Positions 1 through 7,825 of a stretch of 64,000 nucleotides of DNA are shown piece by piece; position 1 is the first letter of the stretch; the number at the start of each line of letters is the position of its first letter. The translations under genes were made by a program, and so were the position numbers. A model generated the notes under the pieces. The model had not been told where the DNA came from, did not search any database, and worked only from the letters and a program-made list of their open reading frames with translations. The DNA is from JACCTH01 sp035253825. GTDB lineage: Bacteria; Actinomycetota; Acidimicrobiia; Spongiisociales; ZC4RG35. The stretch covers positions 3,509-67,508 of the forward strand of contig DATFBM010000026.1 in NCBI GenBank assembly GCA_035253825.1. Reading direction: 5' to 3'.

Positions 1-74
1 TCGACGTCGGCGATCGGGACCCGAGTGAAGTAGCCGCCGAGGTGGCAGCAATCGAGGATCGCCCTGTGCTCTGA
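1..74 (+). CDS. C-terminal end of an unidentified protein (cut by window edge)
   Basis: The frame beginning at base 3 is open until TGA at 72-74 and encodes 23 residues, acidic and alanine-rich (EVAAEVAAIEDR near the end), compatible with a C-terminal helix. Too little remains to name the family. The palindromic repeat and the hairpin at 136-168 follow directly, as expected downstream of a gene end. It could be a chance open frame. Confidence 0.4.
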   Translation, partial: DVGDRDPSEVAAEVAAIEDRPVL

Positions 75-92
75 CGTTCTGCGGACCGTTAT

Positions 93-125
93 CCGCGTTG
101 GACGCGGTCTACAACCCTGGGTTCG
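93..125 (-). repeat. Intergenic palindromic repeat, copy 1
   Basis: Two adjoining elements: the 15-bp near-palindrome CCGCGTTGGACGCGG (93-107) and AACCCTGGGTTCG (113-125). Read on the minus strand the order is the same as at 18719-18751 (CGAACCCAGGGTT, a few bases with GTAG, then the CCGCGT...ACGCGG hairpin). Both copies are intergenic. The two copies and their conserved order are seen directly; a REP-like function is inference. Confidence 0.6.
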
Positions 126-135
126 CAAAAAAACC

Positions 136-168
136 AGAGATCCCGGGTGTCGAGCACCCGGGATCTCT
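136..168. terminator. Strong 14-bp hairpin, probable terminator
   Basis: AGAGATCCCGGGTG (136-149) pairs perfectly with CACCCGGGATCTCT (155-168) around a 5-base loop. An A-tract (127-133) precedes it, which would be a U-tract for a minus-strand transcript. No clean T-run follows on the plus strand, so direction is uncertain. It most likely ends the transcript of the gene stopping at 74. Confidence 0.6.
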
Positions 169-451
169 TGTTGTTGGCCCCGTGTTAGCCACTAAGGCCC
201 CGCCCGCTTCATCAGCACCCGTACCCCCACGACCTAGAGGTCACTCCCTGGCTACAGGCTGTAGGCGTGGCCTTTTGTATCGGTCCCCGGTGGTTTTTCC
301 TTGAATGGCGGACGGCGGGGGCTAGTCCGGGCTTGCGTCCTCCCGCGGCCACCGGGTAGCTTTTCGCGGCCTTCCGGGCCGGCCAGAGCGGTCCCTGAGA
401 TGCCGGGAGGGCTGAATTGCAAAGAACTTTCCTAGCAAAGAGGTCTTATCG
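169..451 (+). other. Non-coding leader upstream of the M23 peptidase
   Basis: No supported gene lies here. A small stem-loop CTACA-GGC-TGTAG is visible near 251-263, and T-rich stretches follow (TTTTGTATC, GGTTTTTCC near 273-300). In many actinobacteria a cyclic di-AMP riboswitch precedes cell-wall hydrolase genes, but I could not match its conserved core here. The leader is long enough to hold an RNA element or a promoter. Confidence 0.35.
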
Positions 452-1150
452 ATGCCGGCACGGGTGAGAAGACGTGATTTCCTGAAGGTCCTGGCTGGAT
501 CAGCCTTGGTCAGCCAAATCCCAAGCGCCGCCTGGGCGGCCCGACCTCCCCTCGAACTGGTCTTCCCCCAGGATCCACTGATCACTTGGTTCGAGCCCAC
601 CTACGGAGCCACAAAGCCCGATGGTCGGCGGCATCTCGGCATCGACTTGATGGCCCCCAAGCTCTCTCCGGTGTACGCAATTGCCGACGGCGTGGTCAAC
701 CGAATCGCTCAAAGCCCGCGAGCGGGCCGTTATCTGATTGTCGATCACAACGACGGCTGGCAGAGCTGGTATCTCCATCTCAACAACGACTCCCGACGCG
801 ACAACGGACGGGCTGGCTGGGGACTGACGATTGTGGACGGTGTCGATGAAGGATCGGCGGTGGTCGGCGGTGCCCAGATTGCTTTTGTTGGAGATTCGGG
901 GAACGCCGAAGGAACCCTGTCTCACACCCACTTCGAACTCCATCTCGGCAGACGGACAGTCAACCCATATCCCTATCTGATCGATGGGCAGCGAGCGGCA
1001 CTCGAAAGAATCGACGCCGAACGCGTTCAGGCGGCTGTTGCCGAGCTCTGCAGCTATCGAGAGAGCAATCCCGGAGTCGACCTGGAGATGTGTCCCAGCG
1101 ACTTCGTCTTCGTCCCCCGCGCCCGACCGGGTCTGGAAGAGATCCTCTAG
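452..1150 (+). CDS. Secreted M23 family metallopeptidase (LytM-type)
   Basis: A 232-residue exported zinc peptidase that would cut peptide cross-links of peptidoglycan. The N-terminus has a twin-arginine motif (RRRDFLK, residues 6-12) and a hydrophobic stretch ending in AWA, suggesting Tat export. The M23 metal ligands are visible: HLGID (H61, D65) and HTHFELH (H158/H160), plus YLHL (H109). ATG at 452 is preceded by an AGAGG Shine-Dalgarno. The stop interlocks with that of the convergent HAD gene (CTAG, 1147-1150). It is single-domain, without LysM or SH3 repeats, so substrate preference is unknown. Confidence 0.88.
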   Translation: MPARVRRRDFLKVLAGSALVSQIPSAAWAARPPLELVFPQDPLITWFEPTYGATKPDGRRHLGIDLMAPKLSPVYAIADGVVNRIAQSPRAGRYLIVDHNDGWQSWYLHLNNDSRRDNGRAGWGLTIVDGVDEGSAVVGGAQIAFVGDSGNAEGTLSHTHFELHLGRRTVNPYPYLIDGQRAALERIDAERVQAAVAELCSYRESNPGVDLEMCPSDFVFVPRARPGLEEIL

Positions 1151-1746
1151 CCCAGAGTTTTCAGGAATGTGATCAGGCTGGCTTCGTCGATCGCCTTGAA
1201 GGTCTCCATCCCCAAGTCGCGGGCTGCCTTGAGATTGGGACCGAGGTCATCGATCATCACCGTCTCGGCGGCGTCCACGTCGAGACGGGCCAGGGTCCGA
1301 ACAAAAATTTCTCGATCCGGTTTGCGAACTCCTTCCCGCCAGGACTCGACTACCAGATCAAAGTATGTGTGCAGGTCAGAGTCGGGCATGCTCTGCCAGC
1401 TGTTGGTGAGGGCGGCGACCTTATAGCCGGCCGTGCGCAGCCGCCCGACTTCATTCAGAACCGCAGGACGCGCTTTAGCAAATGCCCCAATCCGAGCGAG
1501 GAGCACGGCGGCCTCGACCACGATGCCCTCAGCGGCCAACTCGGCTTCGAAAAGATCGCAGAAGCCGGCGAAATCGATTGTCCCCCGCTCGTGCCTTCCC
1601 CAAGCACCTTCATCTCCTCGACTGGCCACGTGACGATTGATGGTGCCGACCGGAATCCGGTTTTCTTTTTCGTAGGCGGCGATAACTTCCAATGGAGAGT
1701 CGAGCACTACTCCACCGAGGTCGAAGATAACCGCCCGCCGGGTCAC
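1147..1746 (-). CDS. HAD superfamily hydrolase (subfamily IA)
   Basis: A 199-residue haloacid-dehalogenase-fold protein, probably a small-molecule phosphatase. Motif I is FDLGGVVLDS with nucleophile Asp9; motif II is the Thr-Asn-Ser near residue 115; motif III/IV is KPD followed by MIDDLGPN. The usual acid/base Asp two residues after the nucleophile is Gly (DLGG), as in the epoxide-hydrolase-N-terminal-like HADs, so the reaction may differ from ordinary phosphatases. GTG start at 1746 overlaps the LON gene stop (GTGA), implying translational coupling. Substrate unknown. Confidence 0.82.
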   Translation of the reverse strand: MTRRAVIFDLGGVVLDSPLEVIAAYEKENRIPVGTINRHVASRGDEGAWGRHERGTIDFAGFCDLFEAELAAEGIVVEAAVLLARIGAFAKARPAVLNEVGRLRTAGYKVAALTNSWQSMPDSDLHTYFDLVVESWREGVRKPDREIFVRTLARLDVDAAETVMIDDLGPNLKAARDLGMETFKAIDEASLITFLKTLG

Positions 1747-2354
1747 GAAAGACTGAGTCGATAACGGAGCAAATCGGCCTGTTCGTCAAGCATCTGCTTG
1801 GCGGCAACCAAACGACTTCGCGAGTCAGGGGCTTCGAGCAACTTTTGCTGGTCAATGGCCGCCAACGGACTGATCGAGGACAGTTGGAACGACGCTGCCA
1901 CCGGATCCTCGGCGAGATCAAGGTTCAAAGCCGCGACATTTGCTCCTATCTCGGAGGCGAGAGCGAGCACCGTCCGCAACGAGGTCAGAGCCTCCTCCAA
2001 TTCGTGCGATGAGTCGCAAACACGCTCGGGCAATTCCTCGACATCGGCCTCGGGGTGAGGATCGTCTGGCAGCCATTCCTGGACCCGGATTCGATTCATC
2101 CCGACCACCACGATGGCCCGATCGTTGGAGGACGAAATCGGAGCCATAGCCACCACCTTCACGCGGCTCCCTACATCGAAACGGACATCGTCTCCCCCCA
2201 CTTCGTGCCCGCGCTCGATCAACACGATGCCGAACTGACCATCAGCTCGCATAACCCGGTCAAGGAGTCGTTGATAGCGGGCCTCAAATATCCGAAGGGG
2301 CACGGCGGTGCTGGGGAACACAACCGAATTGAGCGGAAACATTGGGAGCTTCAT
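1743..2354 (-). CDS. LON substrate-binding domain protein
   Basis: A 203-residue stand-alone version of the N-terminal domain of Lon protease. It begins with the family signature LPMFPLNSVVFPS and IFEARYQRLL, and has no ATPase or protease domain, so it probably binds proteins or peptides rather than cutting them. It is the middle gene of a three-gene operon with 4-bp overlaps on both sides (DUF6941 before, HAD after). Similar small LON-domain proteins are widespread in actinobacteria, without settled function. Confidence 0.85.
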   Translation of the reverse strand: MKLPMFPLNSVVFPSTAVPLRIFEARYQRLLDRVMRADGQFGIVLIERGHEVGGDDVRFDVGSRVKVVAMAPISSSNDRAIVVVGMNRIRVQEWLPDDPHPEADVEELPERVCDSSHELEEALTSLRTVLALASEIGANVAALNLDLAEDPVAASFQLSSISPLAAIDQQKLLEAPDSRSRLVAAKQMLDEQADLLRYRLSLS

Positions 2355-2785
2355 CGCCGCTTCCTTACCGTGAAACGAAGGCGGTCAACCACCTCGTTGT
2401 CCAGGGTGATAACGAACGAGTAGTCGCCGGCAGCTTCGAAAGTGAGATTGTTGAAAGTGAACGAGCGCAAGATCCCCAGATCGGGACGATCCATGGGGTC
2501 TCGGCGCCCCACATTGACGACGTGACTGACGTCATTCGGCAGCAATCGACGGCCGTCGGCATCGACCAGGTCGACCCCCACTCGGATCTGGGTTGAGGGA
2601 GAGCTCCACGGAACTCGCACTCGGAGCCCGATCGCCATGGAGTGGTGCCTGGCCGGGAAACCGGAAACAAAGAGGGTGTCCCAGCCTCCACCGAGGACGT
2701 AGAGCTTTCCTCCCACGGCCTGAACTGAGTCCGCTAGCAGTGCAAAGTCCACCGCTGGAGAGATCGCCTCGGGCTCGATTTCCAC
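2351..2785 (-). CDS. DUF6941-like conserved hypothetical protein
   Basis: About 144 residues. It resembles small all-beta actinobacterial proteins with the opening FALLADSVQAVGGKLYVLGGGW; I do not know a function. The start is placed at GTG 2785 because a TAGACT box (2799-2794 on this strand) lies exactly 8 nt upstream and there is no Shine-Dalgarno. The longer open frame to 2887 would run into the divergent ino1 start. The C-terminal half alternates hydrophobic residues (FTFNNLTFEAAGDYSFVI) as in a beta sandwich. Stop overlaps the LON ATG (ATGA). Confidence 0.7.
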   Translation of the reverse strand: MEIEPEAISPAVDFALLADSVQAVGGKLYVLGGGWDTLFVSGFPARHHSMAIGLRVRVPWSSPSTQIRVGVDLVDADGRRLLPNDVSHVVNVGRRDPMDRPDLGILRSFTFNNLTFEAAGDYSFVITLDNEVVDRLRFTVRKRR

Positions 2786-2793
2786 CGTGTTCG

Positions 2794-2799
2794 AGTCTA
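2794..2799 (-). promoter_or_regulatory. -10 element for a leaderless DUF6941-LON-HAD mRNA
   Basis: TAGACT on the minus strand, 8 nt before GTG 2785, with no Shine-Dalgarno. It matches the TANNNT pattern of actinobacterial leaderless promoters. Confidence 0.5.
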
Positions 2800-2859
2800 C
2801 GAATTTGGGAAGACAAGCCTTTGCATGTCTAACTTCGGTATCCCCTGACAGGAGAGCAG

Positions 2860-4182
2860 ATGGCCGAGACGGTCCCTGAGGTCGCACCCGCGAGTGGCAA
2901 GCTTGGAATCCTCACCCCGGGGATGGGCGCGGTGGCCACCACTTTCTATGCGGGCACGCTCTCGATCAGAAAGGGCTATTCGCAACCGATCGGCTCGCTC
3001 ACCCAAATGGGTCATATCCGGCTCGGCAAGCGGACTGAGAAGCGCAATCCGATGATCAAGGATTTCGTTCCGCTAGCTCGTCTCGAGGACCTCGAGTTCG
3101 GTGGTTGGGATCCCTACTCGGATGACGCCTACACGTCGGCCATGAGGGCCGGAGTTCTCCAGCCTGCTCATCTGGAGTCAATCGGTGAGGAACTGCGAAT
3201 GATCCAACCGATGCCGGCGGTCTTCTCGCCCGATTGGGTCAGGCGACTGGAGGGATACGACCAGGTCAAGGATGCACGCACGAAAATGGACCTGGCCGAG
3301 TTGTTGATGGAGGACATCGAGCGATTCCGCACTCAGCACCAGTGCGAGCGGCTCGTGATGATCTGGTGCGGATCGACCGAGGTCTATCGCGAACCGACGG
3401 CGGTCCACCAAGATCTCGAAGCATTCGAGAAGGGCCTCAAGATCTCCGACCCCAACATCGCCCCTTCACAGATCTACGCCTATGCCGCCCTCCAGGCTGG
3501 AGTGCCGTTTGCCAACGGGGCTCCAAACCTCACCGTCGACTTCCCGGCGATGATGGAGCTCGCCGCTCTCCGCGGACTCCCGATCTGCGGCAAGGACTTC
3601 AAGACCGGCCAGACGCTGATGAAGACCATGATCGCTCCGGGGCTCAAGGCCCGGATGTTGGGAATCAAGGGTTGGTACTCGACCAACATTCTCGGAAATC
3701 GGGACGGGGAGGTACTCGACGACCCCGAGAGCTTCAAGTCGAAGGAAGTCTCCAAGCTCGGGGTGCTGGAGACGATCTTGCAACCCGAGGTGTATCCCGA
3801 TCTGTATGCCGACCTCTATCACGTTGTGCGCATCAACTACTACCCCCCGCGAGGCGACGACAAAGAGGGCTGGGACAACATCGACATCGTCGGATGGATG
3901 GGGTATCCGATGCAGATCAAGATCGACTTCCTCTGCAAGGACTCGATCCTGGCGGCGCCCATCGTCTTGGACTTGGCATTGTTCCTCGACTTGGCCGCCC
4001 GGGCGGGAAAGAGCGGCGTCCAGGAGTGGCTCTCGTTCTATTTCAAGAGCCCGCAGACCGCTCCCGGGCTGTATCCCGAAAACGACCTATTCATCCAGTC
4101 GACCAAGCTCAAAAACAACCTCCGCGCCCTCATGGGCGAGGAGCTGATCACCCACCTCGGGACCGAGTACTACGAGGAATAG
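2860..4182 (+). CDS. ino1: Inositol-3-phosphate synthase
   Basis: Converts glucose 6-phosphate to 1L-myo-inositol 3-phosphate with NAD, feeding phosphatidylinositol and, in actinobacteria, mycothiol. 440 residues, full length. The Rossmann region starts at GILTPGMGAVATT (residues 16-28), and NP_xx_K-type catalytic core motifs are visible (GKDFKTGQT, LGNRDGE). ATG 2860 has a clear AGGAGA Shine-Dalgarno six bases upstream. It is divergent from the DUF6941 operon. A PIG-L deacetylase lies far off at 40.1 kb, but no mycothiol ligase is visible in this window. Confidence 0.93.
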   Translation: MAETVPEVAPASGKLGILTPGMGAVATTFYAGTLSIRKGYSQPIGSLTQMGHIRLGKRTEKRNPMIKDFVPLARLEDLEFGGWDPYSDDAYTSAMRAGVLQPAHLESIGEELRMIQPMPAVFSPDWVRRLEGYDQVKDARTKMDLAELLMEDIERFRTQHQCERLVMIWCGSTEVYREPTAVHQDLEAFEKGLKISDPNIAPSQIYAYAALQAGVPFANGAPNLTVDFPAMMELAALRGLPICGKDFKTGQTLMKTMIAPGLKARMLGIKGWYSTNILGNRDGEVLDDPESFKSKEVSKLGVLETILQPEVYPDLYADLYHVVRINYYPPRGDDKEGWDNIDIVGWMGYPMQIKIDFLCKDSILAAPIVLDLALFLDLAARAGKSGVQEWLSFYFKSPQTAPGLYPENDLFIQSTKLKNNLRALMGEELITHLGTEYYEE

Positions 4183-4183
4183 A

Positions 4184-4211
4184 AAGGAGCCCCGCCACAG
4201 CGGGGCTCCTT
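4184..4211. terminator. Hairpin between convergent ino1 and 5'-nucleotidase genes
   Basis: AAGGAGCCCCG (4184-4194) pairs with CGGGGCTCCTT (4201-4211) around a 6-base loop: an 11-bp perfect stem one base after the ino1 stop. The A-T pairs at its base give short A and T tracts on both strands, so it can act for both genes. Confidence 0.75.
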
Positions 4212-4230
4212 CGGTCGGTGCTTCGCTTCG

Positions 4231-5895
4231 TTAGGCGACCTGGGTGATGCGGTCCTGAGGGCCGGGAGCTACCGGTGAATTGGCGCCGAAGTAGGCGACC
4301 AGAGCATCGAGATCGATGTCTCCGCCCAGCCTGTCGGTGCCCCCGACGAGAACACTGAATCCGTCGCCGCCATCGGCCAAGAAGCTATTGACAGTGACCC
4401 GATAAGAAGCGCCGAGATCGATCGGTGTTCCCCCGATTGTGATCGAGGCGGGATCGACCTTGTCTCCGATTGCGCCAGAAAGGCTCCAGCTGTAAGCAAA
4501 GCCCTCGGAGACCTGCAGGATGGTGTTTCCGCCGGTCCGGAACTGTTGCTCGAGCAAGGCCTCGATTTGAGCTCCAGTTAGGGTCATGGTCACCAGGCTG
4601 TTGCCGAACGGTTGCACCGCAAACGCTTCCCCGTATGTGACGTTCCCGTCACCTTCTCCTTCGGGACTCCCGGCGAAGATGAACCCATCGGAGGTACGGA
4701 TGCCTCCCGGATTCATGAAGGCCACCACCGCCCCTCCCGATGCCGGATCGCTCGTGGCAGCCAGCTGAGCATCGGCGATAACGTCGCCGACCGCTGCCTC
4801 CCCGGCGGCGTTGTATATCTCGGGAATGTCGGCCGTGATCGAGCCAATAACGGTGTTGGCCAGTGGTGCCGACAACTCGTCGTACTTGTCGATCAACGCG
4901 GTGAGATCGGCAGCGGGATCAACGGCGCTCTGATACGTCGGCACGTTGTCGATTGACACGACGGTCATCTCTTTAGTTCTGCGGTCGAGAGTGACGTCGA
5001 TGTCGGTGTAGAGCCGGCCGTTATTGTCGGCCATGGTTACCCATTTGCCATCCACTTCGCAGACAAATTCGTCGTTGACGTGGCCGGCGATAACCAGGTC
5101 TACGGCATCGTCGAAGCCTTGGACGATCGAGGCGAGGGGATCGGTTAGACCATCGGCGCATTCATCACCTTCGGGTCCGCCGCTCGAGAATCCGCCTTCG
5201 TGCAGCAGGACCACAATTGCTTCGACCTGCTTTCTCTGCAGCTCCGGAATCAAGGCGTTCACGGTTTCGACTTCATCTTCGAAGGTGAGCCCGGCCACAC
5301 CCGAAGGCGTCACGATCGTGGGGGTTCCCTCGAGGGTCATGCCGATGAAGGCGACATTCACTCCCTGATAATTCTCGATCGTGTAGGGAGGGAAGAGAGT
5401 TTCCCCGGTGGCATCGACAGTGACATTGGCAGCGAGAAAGTCGAAGTCGGCGCCGGCGAAACCGTCGCCGTCGAGACAGCCGTCGATCGGATGACAGCCG
5501 CCCTCTTGCATTCGCAGCAACTCGGCTGCTCCCTCATCGAATTCGTGGTTGCCCACCCCATTTATATCGAGGCCGATCAGGTTCATCGCCTCGATAGTCG
5601 GCTCATCATGAAAAAGGGCCGAAATCAGGGGCGAGGCGCCAATCAGATCTCCAGCAGAGACAACAATCGAATTCTTTACCCCTTCCTCAGCTTCGCGAAT
5701 GTGTGAGGCGAAGAAGTCAGCTCGCCCGACGGGCTGACCCAGCCAGAGCTGATCCGGGACGGGGGCTATCGCACCGTGAAAGTCGTTGATGGCCAGAATC
5801 TGCAGCTCTACTGGTGGCGGGCCGGCGGCGCCGGCTGGCACGGCAAACCAAACCGCCAGCAATGCCAGGACAATGACAAAGGGTTTTGCTCGCAT
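4231..5895 (-). CDS. Secreted 5'-nucleotidase / 2',3'-cyclic phosphodiesterase family metallophosphoesterase
   Basis: A 554-residue extracellular enzyme that would dephosphorylate nucleotides for phosphate or nucleoside scavenging. Signal peptide at residues 1-24 (VLALLAVWFAVPAGAA). Metal-binding motifs: NDFHG (D38, H40), AGD (83), GNHE (115-118), later GH and HVND-type ligands. The C-terminal half is the substrate-binding domain with NPGGIRT and YGEAFAVQPF. The start is ATG 5895, preceded by GGAGGAG; a longer open frame upstream overlaps the next gene and is not used. No lipobox or wall anchor was seen. Confidence 0.9.
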   Translation of the reverse strand: MRAKPFVIVLALLAVWFAVPAGAAGPPPVELQILAINDFHGAIAPVPDQLWLGQPVGRADFFASHIREAEEGVKNSIVVSAGDLIGASPLISALFHDEPTIEAMNLIGLDINGVGNHEFDEGAAELLRMQEGGCHPIDGCLDGDGFAGADFDFLAANVTVDATGETLFPPYTIENYQGVNVAFIGMTLEGTPTIVTPSGVAGLTFEDEVETVNALIPELQRKQVEAIVVLLHEGGFSSGGPEGDECADGLTDPLASIVQGFDDAVDLVIAGHVNDEFVCEVDGKWVTMADNNGRLYTDIDVTLDRRTKEMTVVSIDNVPTYQSAVDPAADLTALIDKYDELSAPLANTVIGSITADIPEIYNAAGEAAVGDVIADAQLAATSDPASGGAVVAFMNPGGIRTSDGFIFAGSPEGEGDGNVTYGEAFAVQPFGNSLVTMTLTGAQIEALLEQQFRTGGNTILQVSEGFAYSWSLSGAIGDKVDPASITIGGTPIDLGASYRVTVNSFLADGGDGFSVLVGGTDRLGGDIDLDALVAYFGANSPVAPGPQDRITQVA

Positions 5896-5977
5896 CGCAT
5901 CTCCTCCACTCGGGCCCGGTGAGGGCGCTATCCCTGGGTGCACCATAGGCCGATTCGAGGGCCTCCACCGCGAAGAA

Positions 5978-6622
5978 CTAGACCGCGGTGCGGGTACAGG
6001 CGACGTCGGCAGGAACGAACAGAGTTTCGATTGACGCCAACTGTTCTTCGTTGGATGCCGCTTCCTCGAAGGCAGCTCCGGCATCGTTGAAGGTCTGTTC
6101 GATCGGCTCCGTCGCCTCCACTACCAAGTTGATCCACGTCTGTACACCTTGCAGGATTGAGGACGGCTCGGAATTGATCCCTTGCAACACCGTCGCCGAC
6201 TCGGCCAGGTGGTTCTCCCAAACCTCGTAATGGGCGACGATCGCCTCCCGGGCGGCCAGCACCGGCCCCTGCCAGGGCTGAATTCCCACCTCGGAAAAAC
6301 GATCGAGGGAAGCGTTGACGTGGCGGGACAAGGCGTCGGTCTGATCCAGGAGATCCTGAGATTCGGTAAATCCGAGTTCGAGATCACCAGTCTCCACTAC
6401 CGCGTCGACGAGACAGTCCTGGGCGATGAAGTAATCGAGCCAAATCTGATCACCTTCAGCCTCCCTCGTCACCGTCACCAATGACTCGAAGGACGAACGC
6501 CCGAGCGATCCCAGCGCCAGCCAGAGCCCTATTCCCACCAAGACCAAGGCGATGGCGATGACAACGACGACAAGTCCTGTCTTCGACTTGGGTGCCGGTT
6601 CGCTCGGACTTTCTTCGATCAT
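5978..6622 (-). CDS. Membrane-anchored hypothetical protein
   Basis: 214 residues: a short cytoplasmic lead, one transmembrane segment (about residues 16-38, VVVVIAIALVLVGIGLWLALG) and an extracellular, mostly helical acidic domain. I recognise no enzyme motif. The helical domain with DALSRHVNASL and EAIVAHYEVWENHL could be a four-helix sensor-like bundle, but no signalling domain is attached. It reads in the same direction as the 5'-nucleotidase, 82 bp apart, so co-transcription is possible. Confidence 0.6.
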   Translation of the reverse strand: MIEESPSEPAPKSKTGLVVVVIAIALVLVGIGLWLALGSLGRSSFESLVTVTREAEGDQIWLDYFIAQDCLVDAVVETGDLELGFTESQDLLDQTDALSRHVNASLDRFSEVGIQPWQGPVLAAREAIVAHYEVWENHLAESATVLQGINSEPSSILQGVQTWINLVVEATEPIEQTFNDAGAAFEEAASNEEQLASIETLFVPADVACTRTAV

Positions 6623-6649
6623 CGCGACATGTTGCTACACGACTAGTGT

Positions 6650-6786
6650 CGGGGATGCCGAAACGGCCACGGTCCAGCAGCGAAATCCGGTGTGAATCCG
6701 GTGGTGTCCCGCAACTGTGATGAGCTACCCGCTAAGGATGGCTCTAAGCCAGGTCGCCTGCTTGCCCGTGTCGAACGTAGCCTCGG
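6650..6786 (+). ncRNA. Cobalamin (B12) riboswitch aptamer
   Basis: The conserved core elements occur in the correct order: AATCCGGTGTGAATCCGG (6684-6701), GTCCCGCAACTGTGA (about 6706-6720), and the B12 box AGCCAGGTCGCCTGC (6747-6761). Class and ligand follow from the established cobalamin riboswitch consensus; the exact ends are approximate. It lies directly upstream of a B12-type ABC importer, so B12 binding is expected to repress uptake. Confidence 0.92.
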
Positions 6787-6834
6787 ATGAAGGTCATGTT
6801 CGGGCGGCGCAGGGTACGCCGCATCGGGCCCCTT

Positions 6835-6862
6835 CATCCTCCAGCCATTGGAGGATGTTTTT
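6835..6862 (+). promoter_or_regulatory. Riboswitch expression platform: hairpin masking the btuF ribosome-binding site
   Basis: CATCCTCCA (6835-6843) pairs perfectly with TGGAGGATG (6849-6857) around a 5-base loop, followed by TTTTT (6858-6862) and then the ATG of btuF (6863). The only Shine-Dalgarno (GGAGG, 6850-6854) sits in the 3' arm, so the same stem can block translation and, with its U-tract, could also terminate transcription. Confidence 0.75.
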
Positions 6863-7825
6863 ATGAGAAGCAAGGTGTGGCTCTTAGCCATCACACTTTT
6901 CGCTTGCGGCGGGACGGCCGCCAGCACCACAGCGTCACCCAGTACCACCGCGGCTCCCGCCACCAGTGTGGCCCCGACTACTACCGGTGCCGTGACGGGT
7001 GACTTTCCGGTGACCCTCTCGGCCGCCAATGGACCGGTCACCATCGCCCAACGTCCGGAGGCGATCATCTCGCTGGCGCCCACTGCCACCGAGATGTTGG
7101 GAGCAATCGACGCCATGGGACAGGTGGTGGCGGTTGACGATCAGTCCGACTATCCCCCCGATGCCCCAATCACCGACCTCTCGGGCTTCACCCCCAACAT
7201 CGAGGCGATCGCCTCCTATGAACCGGACCTGGTGCTGGTTTCGAACGACATCGACGGCATGGTCGGAGCTCTTCAAAGCCTCGACATTCCCGTTCTCCTG
7301 TTGCCCGCGGCGATTACCTTCGATGACGTCTATGCCGAGATCGAGCTATTAGGGACAGCGACCGGTCACGTCGGCGAGGCTCAGGCTCTCACCAGCTCCA
7401 TGCGAGCGGAGATTGAGGACCTCGTCGAGGGATACCAGCCCCCGGCCGAGCCCCTGACCTACTACCACGAGCTCGACCCCGGCCTCTTCTCCGTCACCTC
7501 GAGCACCTTCATCGGATCGATCTATGCGCTCTTTGGACTGCAGAACATCGCCGACGCGGCCGACCCCGACGGCTTCGGGTATCCCCAACTTTCGGCCGAA
7601 TACATCATCTCGGCGAATCCCGACTTCATCTTCCTCGCTGACACTCAATTCGCAGGGCAGAACGCGACCACCGTCGCCGAGCGACCCGGTTGGGCCGAAC
7701 TGTCGGCGGTGACCGCCAACAGGGTCATCGAACTCGACGACGATATGGCCTCCAGGTGGGGACCGCGGGTAGTCGACTTTGTTGCCGCGGTAGCTGATGC
7801 TTTGACGCTGGCTCCGGTGAGCTGA
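6863..7825 (+). CDS. btuF: Cobalamin ABC transporter substrate-binding lipoprotein
   Basis: A 320-residue periplasmic-binding protein of the BtuF/FepB fold, which captures cobalamin outside the cell. The signal peptide ends in LFAC (Cys15), a slightly atypical lipobox, followed by a Ser/Thr/Ala/Pro-rich linker. The mature domain has the family marks ISLAPTATEML and PDLVLVS. ATG 6863 is chosen because it has GGAGG 8 nt upstream; the earlier TTG at 6848 lies within the hairpin. The B12 riboswitch upstream supports cobalamin rather than heme or siderophore as ligand. Confidence 0.88.
   Translation: MRSKVWLLAITLFACGGTAASTTASPSTTAAPATSVAPTTTGAVTGDFPVTLSAANGPVTIAQRPEAIISLAPTATEMLGAIDAMGQVVAVDDQSDYPPDAPITDLSGFTPNIEAIASYEPDLVLVSNDIDGMVGALQSLDIPVLLLPAAITFDDVYAEIELLGTATGHVGEAQALTSSMRAEIEDLVEGYQPPAEPLTYYHELDPGLFSVTSSTFIGSIYALFGLQNIADAADPDGFGYPQLSAEYIISANPDFIFLADTQFAGQNATTVAERPGWAELSAVTANRVIELDDDMASRWGPRVVDFVAAVADALTLAPVS

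Noticed and set aside
169..451. Cyclic di-AMP riboswitch upstream of the M23 peptidase
   Set aside because: Expected from context in actinobacteria, but the conserved core could not be located by eye. An Infernal search with the ydaO-yuaA model would decide.
3234..4247. Long plus-strand open frame of 337 codons inside ino1
   Set aside because: It is out of frame with the clearly recognisable inositol-3-phosphate synthase, Arg/Gly-rich and without known domains: a GC-rich shadow frame.
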